From NCBI GenBank assembly GCA_934254725.1, contig CAKQLR010000016.1:1-39083 (forward strand): 39,083 bases of DNA, in the 5' to 3' direction. This document shows, one piece after another, positions 32,489 through 39,083 of the stretch. This DNA comes from an uncultured Clostridia bacterium. GTDB taxonomy: Bacteria > Bacillota > Clostridia > Christensenellales > Borkfalkiaceae. The position numbers and the translations under genes are program-made. Each line of letters starts with the position of its first letter. Within the stretch, counting starts at the first letter, position 1. Below the pieces are notes generated by a model. The model saw only the letters and a list, made by a program, of their open reading frames with translations. It was not told where the DNA came from and searched no databases.

Positions 32489-34237
32489 TTATTTTGCCGA
32501 GTATTCGTCGCACGCCGCTGCGAAATCGCTTTCGCTGAATTTTCGGATATGCTCCTGATAGTCGTGGGTATCGTAAGAACCGGAAATCATTGAAATCATA
32601 CCGACGGATATATTCGAGCAATGATTGGCGATGCGCTTGTAATTCATCAAGAGTTCATTCAGATACAGCCCCGCTTCAAACGAACACGAACCGTTTTGCA
32701 ACCGTTGAATATGATTTACTTTGATTTTGTTACATAACGCGTCTATGGTTTGTTCCAAAGCCTCCACGCGAGCGGCGAGGGTAATATCGTTGTTCGTATA
32801 TCCGTCAAACGAAAGACTTATAATTTCCTCGACCGCACGCTGCAAAATTTGCAATTCCGACTGCGCTTTGTCGGAAAGATTCATATTTTTCGCGTTCCTC
32901 TCTTTTGCGAGTTGCGAGAGATTGACCGCATGATCTGACAGCCTTTCGACGTCTGAAATAGTATGCAGATATTTACTGATTTCCGCATTCTGTCCCCGAT
33001 TAAGTTCTCGGCGCGTGATTTTTAACATATACGAATTCAGTTTATCTTCATAAACGTCCACGGTTTTTTCGGTTTCCTGTATTTCGCTATATTTATCCGA
33101 ATTAAAGTCATACTGCAACGCGATTGCCAACCGAAGATTGCGGCGGGACATATCAAGCATATCCTCTACGACGATACGGCATTGCTCGATTGCCAAAGAC
33201 GGGTGGTCAACCAAACGATCTTCCAGAAGATTAAGTTTTTGCATTTTCGTATCGGTTGTTTTTTTCTCCGGAACAAGCCGTTCAAGAAGTCGTTCTATCA
33301 GATGAAGTATAGGCAACAACAGCAACACGGTTACTAAACGGAACAGGGTATTGAGTAGCGCGATATCAACCGATGACATTACCTTTGCCATAAACGGGAA
33401 TTTAATAAATGCGTTCAGACAATAAAAAGGAACGACAACGAGTATTGCGCCTATAATACTGCCCAGCAGGTAAAACAGAGACGCCTGTTTTCCTTTTGCC
33501 GATGCGCCGGTTGCCGCCAGAAGAACGGGAACAGCCGCGCCGATAGAAATACCTATTATCAACGGAAAAACTACGTCAAAACTTATATTTCCCGCCATAG
33601 CAAGCGCCTGAAGGATACCGACTGCGGCAGACGCGCTTTGCAAAACGGCAGTGAAAAGAGCGCCCGCGACGATTCCCCAAATCGGGTTTGAAAAACTCGT
33701 CAGTATCTGAATAAAATTCTCGTTTTCTTGCAACGGTTTCACCTCCGCGCTCATTGTTGACATTCCGACCATAAGTACGGCAAAGCCGAGAAAGACGTAT
33801 CCGAGATGGCGACGCGTCTGCTTTTTTGAAATCATTATCAGAAGAATTCCGATAAGCGCCGCTATCGCCGTAAGCACTTCGGTAGAAAAAATTTCCAGCC
33901 AACCCGTAGAACTGCCGATTCCGGACAAACATAAAACCCAGCCTGTCGCACTTGTTCCGAGAATTGCGCCGAGAATTACGCTGATTGCCTGTTTCAGCGA
34001 CATAACGCCAGCGTTCACGAAGCCGATCACCATAACGGACGTAGCGGACGACGATTGTATTACAGCCGTTACACCCGCGCCGAAAAGAACGCCTTTGAAA
34101 GAACTACCCGTCAATCGGTAAAGAATAATTTCCAGTTTACTGCCCGCAACCTGTTTAAGGTTGTCTCCCATCATCGACATTCCGAAAAGGAACAGGGCGA
34201 TTCCGCTTAGCAGTTGAGCGATATTACTCAGCGTCAT
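32489..34237 (-). CDS. Na/Pi cotransporter family protein with PhoU-like domain (second copy)
   Basis: This 582-residue protein belongs to the same family as the protein at 9301-10950 but is clearly divergent. It has two transport repeats with QSSSATSVMVIGF near residue 53 and LQSASAAVGILQA near 205, and a PhoU-like helical tail from about 350. The ATG (34237-34235) overlaps the stop of the preceding broken phosphatase gene as ATGA, so it was built as a coupled operon; GAAGGAG lies upstream. It is the only intact gene of the accessory island. A longer start at 34348 is unlikely. The expected role is sodium-dependent phosphate uptake or its control. Confidence 0.86.
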   Translation of the reverse strand: MTLSNIAQLLSGIALFLFGMSMMGDNLKQVAGSKLEIILYRLTGSSFKGVLFGAGVTAVIQSSSATSVMVIGFVNAGVMSLKQAISVILGAILGTSATGWVLCLSGIGSSTGWLEIFSTEVLTAIAALIGILLIMISKKQTRRHLGYVFLGFAVLMVGMSTMSAEVKPLQENENFIQILTSFSNPIWGIVAGALFTAVLQSASAAVGILQALAMAGNISFDVVFPLIIGISIGAAVPVLLAATGASAKGKQASLFYLLGSIIGAILVVVPFYCLNAFIKFPFMAKVMSSVDIALLNTLFRLVTVLLLLPILHLIERLLERLVPEKKTTDTKMQKLNLLEDRLVDHPSLAIEQCRIVVEDMLDMSRRNLRLAIALQYDFNSDKYSEIQETEKTVDVYEDKLNSYMLKITRRELNRGQNAEISKYLHTISDVERLSDHAVNLSQLAKERNAKNMNLSDKAQSELQILQRAVEEIISLSFDGYTNNDITLAARVEALEQTIDALCNKIKVNHIQRLQNGSCSFEAGLYLNELLMNYKRIANHCSNISVGMISMISGSYDTHDYQEHIRKFSESDFAAACDEYSAK

Positions 34238-35049
34238 AGGCTCGTCTCCTTCAGGTAAAGCGCTTGCTGTTGTCGGCTTTCCGCCGTTCCGATCCCAAGT
34301 TCCCGCGACAGATAATTTTTCACAGAACCGTAGAGAGTTTCTATCCATAGGAGCGCATTATCGAATCGTTCTGCCGACGGTGCGGCGAAATCTCTTGCAA
34401 ACTGCGCCTGTTCTGGCGTAATCATGCGCAAAAAAGCAAGCGCGGATATCAATCGCTGTTGTCGCTTTTCCTGCGCAGGCGTAATCAGATAATCCTCGCG
34501 GATAGTTTCCATAGGAATATCCAAAGCCGACAAAATCAACATTGTCGCTATTCCCGTGCGATCCCGTCAATGAGAACAAAAATATATCGTTGCACCGCTT
34601 TCTCTCGCCAGTAATTCTCCGAACAAAAAACGAAATGCGGTAATTGCGTGCTTATCGGTAATAATATCGACGTATACGCGAGCCATAAATTCTTTTTCGG
34701 ATAATCCAGCGTTCATAATTTCTTTTATTTTTTCGGCTGTGGAATTTTCGTCTTCCGTTATGCCGAGCATAGCGTTTTGTAATACGGGAATGTGCAAAGT
34801 TTTTATTCCTTCTATTTCCGGAGGCGGACACCGTTTTCTTTCGCCGTCCGTGCGCAGGTCAATTAAACATTGCACGCCGTATTTATCCTTTAGTATCCGA
34901 GCCGAACGGCTGTTTATATGAGTAATTGCTCCGCTGCGGATAAGGCGACCTGCGGGAATAACTCTTCCGTCTTTTGAGCGCAATCCTGCTAAATCCCGCG
35001 TGTTGTTGTTTCCGTAAAAACGAAGCCATTGAGTGTTTGTCTTCTCCAT
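34234..35049 (-). pseudogene. Tyrosine-phosphatase-like gene interrupted by in-frame TGA in the P-loop
   Basis: The reading frame of 271 codons is continuous except for one TGA (34569-34567). N-terminal features NTRDLAGLRSKDGR, GRLIRSG and CLIDLRTDGER fit the Y_phosphatase3 (tyrosine/lipid phosphatase) family. The catalytic CX5R loop reads FCSH-stop-RDRTG; in relatives this position is Gly (HCxxGKDRTG type), so GGA to TGA is the likely change. Residue -1 to Cys is Phe, not the usual His, so activity may already have been unusual. The second half begins anew only at an ATG after the loop and cannot be catalytic. The gene overlaps the downstream transporter by ATGA. Confidence 0.8.
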
Positions 35050-35075
35050 TGTTATAGAACACCTCTCATTTTTGA

Positions 35076-35105
35076 AAAAGCGCGGAATTTGTCTTCCGCG
35101 CTTTT
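35076..35105 (-). terminator. Terminator between the DUF4956 and phosphatase genes
   Basis: A perfect 12-bp stem, AAAAGCGCGGAA / TTCCGCGCTTTT, with a six-base loop divides the island into two transcription units on the minus strand. Confidence 0.8.
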
Positions 35106-35122
35106 CTTCTTCATTTCAGCCG

Positions 35123-35794
35123 TCAGGACATATACTCGCCGTTATAACTTACAAGCGTAGCAGCCGTTACGCCGTTTATGTTTTGTAAATTATTCAAAAA
35201 TGCGGCTTCCGTTCCGTCAAGGTTGATTTCGACGGTCAGTTCGATGCCTCCTTTGCCTACGGTTTTAGATTTGATAACGTACTTCTTAACGCAGGTGTTC
35301 AGAACAGCGAGCGCCTCCGTTTCCGCATTGTCATTCTCACATTGAACTACAAGAATATACGGAACGGTGTTTCTTTTCTGACGAGTAAAGAGATAGAAAA
35401 TCAATCCGAGAATAAGCGAGCCGAACACGGCAAGAGGTATCATTCCCGCGCCGAGCATTATTCCGACGACTATCGACCAGAACAAAAACGCTATGTCGAG
35501 CGGCTCTTTGATTGCCGTTCTGAAACGAACGATGGATAACGCGCCGACCATACCGAGCGATTATACTACGTTTGACGTTACCGTCATAATAGCAAGGTCG
35601 GTTATCATTGCAAGAGCAAGCAACGTCAAGCCGAAACTGCGCGAATACATTACGCCGCGATAGGTTATCTTGTATATTTCGAAAATAAAAAGTCCTATAG
35701 CAAAGGCGAGAGCGAGAGAAATCACCATATCGGTGAAAGAAAACGAAGCGACCTGTTCAAGGAAACTGGATTTGAAAATATCGTTGAATGTCAT
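35123..35794 (-). pseudogene. DUF4956 membrane protein gene with in-frame TAA
   Basis: One frame of 224 codons is interrupted by a single TAA (35563-35561). Before it: MTFNDIFKSSFLEQ and two membrane segments ending TVTSNVV. After it: SLGMVGALSIVRFRTAIKEP, the family signature, two more membrane segments and a soluble C-terminal domain. Relatives have Leu at the stop position, so TTA to TAA is the simple explanation. AAGGAG precedes ATG 35794, and it follows the VTC gene by 21 nt. DUF4956 genes are frequent neighbours of VTC and CotH genes. A reinitiated fragment from GTG/ATG at 35551 would lack the first two helices. Confidence 0.82.
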
Positions 35795-35815
35795 AATAAT
35801 TACTCCTTATTTGAA

Positions 35816-36511
35816 TTAAAAATTTGTAAGTCTGCAAGCCGCATATTTCGAGAATGACGACGTGCGACGGTTATCGAGTTGAACCGCATCGCGTATAATC
35901 GACGGGCAAAACGCATCGTATTTGACTTCGAGAATAATCGGTGGCGAATATCGGCGGGAACGGTTACGAACGGCTCAAACATCTGCGTTGTCGAAAGTCC
36001 GCTGCGAACTTCGTCGTCGATCGTTACGCGAACGTTGCCCGGTTTGTAAACAAAGGCGCGGCGAGTGTAGTCCACTACCACCCGCGGGCGTAAAAGCTCA
36101 TATTGCATTTTTGCAAATAACTCTTCGCATAACGGTTTTCCCGTCTGCATCAGCCATTCATAATCGCCGTCGATCAGTCTTTGACACTGTTCCTGTGTGA
36201 TACGCGCGCTTTTTTTGCCGCAAAGAGTGTTATATTTGCTCTTTTTTTCAAGCACTATAACTCGGATCGTTGTTGTAATAACGAATACGGAATTTCTCGC
36301 GCACCTCGCATCCGTTCAGACGTTCGGAAAGCGCTTTGTCGTACACATTGTCGAAATAAAGACTTCGTATGTAATAGGGTTCTGCGCCATAATGCGGATC
36401 CGGTGAAGCAATTACAGACAAACGATTGATAATAATCTGCTTATCCACAGGCGTGATGTGATGTTTCCATTCATGGCGTAATTTTGTGTTTTGTGGTGTT
36501 TCAAACAGCAT
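35816..36511 (-). pseudogene. VTC-domain polyphosphate polymerase gene with two frameshifts
   Basis: Three frames together encode a VTC (polyphosphate polymerase, CYTH/TTM-fold) protein. Segment 1 (36511 to about 36257): RHEWKHHITP, YYIRSLYFDN, REKFRIRYYNNDPSY. Segment 2 (36255 to about 35940): LEKKSKYNTLC, VVDYTRRAFVY, GNVRVTIDDEVRSGLS. Segment 3 (about 35938 to 35816): IILEVKYDAFCPSIIRDAVQ, FSKYAACRL, stop TAA. The first break fits loss of one TA from TATATA; the second fits loss of one C from CACCCG. All tunnel residues expected for the family (Lys, Arg, Glu in these motifs) are still recognisable. The start overlaps the cotH stop by 11 nt; AAGGAG precedes it. Confidence 0.85.
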
Positions 36512-38366
36512 AACGTCGTTTCTCCTTTATCGGTTGCGGCTTGCGGGATTTATCTAGACGGAACACCAAAATCAATGCCTCCGCCAACGCAATCAACGCA
36601 ACTGCCATAATAACTATATCTCGCACCAAAGTTATAACTATGGCGCGTAATTCATGTTTAAATGCTTTTTCATCGTTGACAAACCTCGAATCTATCGCTT
36701 TTTGAATAACGCTTTTTTCTCCGCCTTTTTCGTGAATAATATCTTCGAGTTTATCCAGCGATGACAAGGGAATCATTTTGAGAACCGCGGGGGTATTCAG
36801 TCTTAAAGCGCGTAATCCGTCCTCTAAACCGATGCCGGAATCTTCGGGAACGATCATACGGATAAATCCCACGCTGTCGGGGCTTGAAAAATCTCCTACG
36901 GCAATACGCGTTTCGGGGTTTGCCGCCTGTCATTCCGCCGTGGCGGGAATCGAACCGGAAAGTTGCCCCTGAATGCTTTGACTACGCAAATCGCAGAAAT
37001 CTTTTACCGATTGCACGGCGGTCTGAAATTTTTCCATACCGGGACCGGTGGGGTCTTTTTCCACATACGGCGTAATCATTTGCACGTTTCGTTCAATGAA
37101 ATCAGAAAGATAACCGCTTGTTACGTAATCGTTCATCAATGTATTAAGCGCCTGATGGTAAAGGTTTAATCCTTTTTCGTCGTTTATCAGGCAAGCAAGC
37201 ATAGGACGTTCGTCCAAGATAACGCCGTTCACGGGCGTATCGATGGGTAAATTCATAAAGGCGGTCAGATCTCCTGCATCTCCGACGCTGCCGACCGTAC
37301 CCATTGTCTGGTCGTAATCCCACGGTAACATGCGGAGCATACCGTCTTTTTCATACAAATAGTAGTTGTGCGCCATATTTGTAGAATAGTCGTCCGTATT
37401 AAGAACAAAGGCGTTGACGGCAAAATACCGAGCCAACTCATCCATATCCACGGATTTTTCAAGGTTTGTTCGCTCATTGATATTTTTCAACGCGGCAACT
37501 AATCGTTTTTTATCGTTCTTTCCGATTTTGAAAACGGCGTTGTCCCAGATTTCCCGATACGTCGAAAGTTTATCTCCCTGATACTGCAAAGCCACAGTTT
37601 CGGTAGGGATATTCAAAAGTTGATTTATCTCTACCTTACCGTCCTCCGCCAGAAGTTGAGTTATATCGAGCGACACTCTGTCAGCCATTTCGCCGTTTAA
37701 TATGGCGGCGACGTCAAATTGTTCGGGTTTATAAAGTTGCCCGTAATTATAACCGAAATTACGCACGGCAAACGACGTGTCCACGCCTTCCATTGCGACG
37801 TATAAACCGAGATATTCGCCGTTTAAGTAAACCGCCGTATAACTGCAAAGCGGCGTGGAAACGCCCATCTGACGCATTAAGTTGTAGCAAATCATATCTT
37901 TCAGATAACTTGCGTCGCAGGCATTGTTATACAGTGATATTTTATCAAGTCCGTAATAACGCTGACTTTTATTGAATTTACCGAAATTGAACACCAAACT
38001 GTGCCGATCCCATTCGCGAATTACGCTCTGTAACAGCGTAGAATTGCCCTTCGTGCGGACGCCTACGAGCTGAAACGCTTCGCCGTCCACGACAAGTGTG
38101 CAGTCGTGATAGGTTTTCTGCAAGGCGTTTTCTTTCAGGTCCTGCCATGCGTTTTTGTTTATCTGAATGTCCAGCGTATGAACGGTTGTCGTGTCGAAAA
38201 ATCGTTCTTCATATCCCATGGTCATACCCGTCGACGGCGAAGCCTCTATGTCGTCGGAATTATCCTGCGTGGGAGGTGTTTGACCGCAAGCGGTTACAAT
38301 CAACCCTACGCAGTAGAGACATGCGCAGAACATGGCTATAATACATATCCATTTGTCTTTTTTCAT
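36501..38366 (-). pseudogene. CotH-like kinase gene with in-frame TGA
   Basis: One frame of 621 codons has a TGA at 36932-36930. Before it are 478 residues: a lipoprotein-like signal (LIVTACGQ), then a complete CotH domain with RTKGNST, LYNNACDASYLKDMICYNLM and the DFG-like PWDYDQTMG. After it the same frame continues QAANPETRIAVGDF through a small domain to a C-terminal membrane helix (VRDIVIMAVALIALAEALILVF). CotH proteins are atypical protein kinases first known from spore coats. GGA to TGA in a GQ pair explains the stop. The truncated product would keep the kinase domain but lose the membrane helix, so partial function is possible. The start ATG overlaps the preceding remnant as ATGA. Confidence 0.8.
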
Positions 38367-38515
38367 ACTTCTCCTTTATGTTGTGTTTCGTTTGTAGCCG
38401 AATTATCGTGCCCGGACAAGACTGCTCTGGCAAGACCGCCGACTACGATATGCGCCTTCTTTTGTTCAATACCTTCCGGCTTCGACGCATGATAAAAAGT
38501 GCTGTAAATATTCAT
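38363..38515 (-). pseudogene. Probable N-terminal remnant of oleate hydratase
   Basis: A 50-codon frame has an excellent AGGAGG ribosome site and consensus promoter. The product begins MNIYSTFYHASKPEGIEQ and continues KKAHIVVGGLA. This is close to the start of oleate hydratase (myosin-cross-reactive antigen family), which typically reads KPEGVxxKKAYIVGGGLAGLAAA. After GGLA the similarity ends and the frame runs into the cotH start (ATGA overlap). A deletion that joined the front of an oleate hydratase gene to the cotH operon explains this. A real short leader gene is the alternative. The FAD-binding glycines are incomplete (VVGG for VGGG), so no activity is expected. Confidence 0.5.
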
Positions 38516-38580
38516 AAAACCTCCTGAAAAAATTTTTTAAGTCAATTTGCCTTGATCTCTTGACTTTCTTTTGTGCCGTT

Positions 38581-38609
38581 ATTATAATATCGGTATAGAT
38601 AATTGTCAA
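38581..38609 (-). promoter_or_regulatory. Consensus promoter of the broken CotH-VTC-DUF4956 operon
   Basis: On the minus strand TTGACA (38609-38604), 17 nt, TATAAT (38586-38581), all consensus. Between it and the remnant start is an inverted repeat AAGTCAA/TTGACTT (38539-38545, 38560-38566), a possible operator for the divergent TetR regulator. Confidence 0.8.
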
Positions 38610-38679
38610 TAGTCTGTTTTCTGAAAAAGTCACTTATCGTACTAAAGTAGCAAAACGTTTTCTAACAGGAGGGTATTTT

Positions 38680-38880
38680 ATGGAAAAACCGTTAGATTTA
38701 CGCATCAGAAAGACTTATATTGCGCTTACAAACACTTTAATCGAGATGATGGAAGAAGCTCCGTTTGAAGACATAAGGGTAAGCGACCTGTGCGACAGGG
38801 CTATGGTAAGAAAATCCACGTTCTACAAACACTTCGCCGATAAATACGAATTGCTTCCTTTATGTTCCATAGGGAAGTGA
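38680..38880 (+). pseudogene. TetR-family regulator truncated after its DNA-binding domain
   Basis: Sixty-six residues comprise a complete TetR N-terminal helix-turn-helix (IRKTYIALTNTLIEMM, FEDIRVSDLCDRAMVRKSTFYKHF) and then stop after KYELLPLCSIGK. Full TetR regulators are about 190 residues; the ligand-binding and dimerisation domain is absent. The ribosome site AGGAGG is strong. The gene is divergent from the oleate hydratase remnant, an arrangement common for TetR regulators of that enzyme. The break around 38850-38880 sits just outside a recombinase gene, so insertion of a mobile element is the likely cause. Confidence 0.75.
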
Positions 38881-38891
38881 GTGAATAGAAT

Positions 38892-38919
38892 GGGCGGTGC
38901 GGTTGGTTTCGTACCGCCC
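38892..38919 (-). terminator. Possible terminator of the recombinase gene
   Basis: GGGCGGT and ACCGCCC form a 7-bp GC stem 19 nt beyond the recombinase stop. The T tract is weak. Confidence 0.45.
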
Positions 38920-38937
38920 GTTACACCTGAAAACTCT

Positions 38938-39083
38938 TCACGCGGGGTTAGGTATCACGCCCACGCAGTTATAATAAATTTCTACAATCTGACGTTTTTT
39001 GCCGTCCGTCTTTTCCGCTTCGTGAACGATGACACGGTCTATAAACTCCCGTACCGTTTCGGGCGTCAGTTCGGCTATTTCCG
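38938..39083 (-). CDS. Large serine recombinase, C-terminal DUF4368 end (partial)
   Basis: Only the last 48 codons are in the window. They read EIAELTPETVREFIDRVIVHE then KTDGKKRQIVEIYYNCVGVI and PNPA-stop. This is the typical end (DUF4368) of TnpX/TndX-type large serine recombinases carried by conjugative and mobilisable elements of Clostridia. Such recombinase genes commonly lie close to an element end. It points toward the truncated tetR, so the element boundary is expected between about 38850 and 38937, with the rest of the element beyond the right edge of the window. Confidence 0.75.
   Translation of the reverse strand, partial: EIAELTPETVREFIDRVIVHEAEKTDGKKRQIVEIYYNCVGVIPNPA

Noticed and set aside
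32489..36932. Alternative genetic code or selenocysteine as explanation for in-frame TGA codons
   Set aside because: Other genes in the window terminate at TGA, neighbouring genes also carry a TAA and frameshifts, and no SECIS-like hairpin stands out after the stops.

Overview
The window reads as chromosome of a Gram-positive, probably endospore-forming member of the Clostridia (Bacillota), most likely an uncultured gut-type lineage. Evidence from the sequence: strong Shine-Dalgarno sites of AGGAGG type, sigma-A-like TTGACA/TATAAT promoters, a SpoIIE phosphatase, a YtxC-like sporulation protein, an RsgI-type anti-sigma domain, Clostridia-style SecA, and a DUF4368-type serine recombinase end. 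No species call is possible from sequence reading alone.

Layout. 1-1888 (-): 5' part of a secreted GLUG-type beta-helix surface protein cut by the window edge. 2388-4968 (+): tldD-tldE, then single-chain L-serine dehydratase (5068-6264), an SGNH hydrolase and a short-chain dehydrogenase. 7953-8280 and 12587-12711 hold copies of a hairpin-rich extragenic repeat, each just 3' of a gene. 8281-15898 (-): YitT-family protein, Na/Pi cotransporter with PhoU-like tail, serS, spoIIE and a ytxC-like gene. 16061-21804 (-): malQ, then a marR / heterodimeric ABC exporter operon whose promoter overlaps a 22-bp palindrome. 22087-24795 (+): secA.

25045-28584 (+) is the most interesting intact locus. It has an ECF sigma factor, a translationally coupled membrane anti-sigma factor with an RsgI-like extracytoplasmic domain, and a lipoprotein-like protein carrying the same domain (both with the Asn-Pro pair at which RsgI proteins are known to self-cleave). 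The lipoprotein gene appears to start at a rare ATT codon. A bipartite motif (TGCAAY, 16 nt, GTGTTTAATRAT) occurs upstream of both the sigma gene and the lipoprotein gene with identical spacing, suggesting that the sigma factor drives both.

28722-32324: rmuC (-), aspS (+) and tRNA-Arg(ACG). 32489-38515 (-) is an accessory island with a phosphate/polyphosphate flavour: Na/Pi cotransporter, tyrosine phosphatase, DUF4956 membrane protein, VTC-type polyphosphate polymerase and CotH-like kinase. Every gene except the transporter is broken by in-frame stops or small deletions. The island begins with what looks like an N-terminal remnant of oleate hydratase, divergent from a TetR regulator truncated after its DNA-binding domain. 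The 3' end of a large serine recombinase lies 57 nt beyond the TetR stop, so a mobile element probably inserted into the tetR gene. Coding positions were read by eye; no database search was run.
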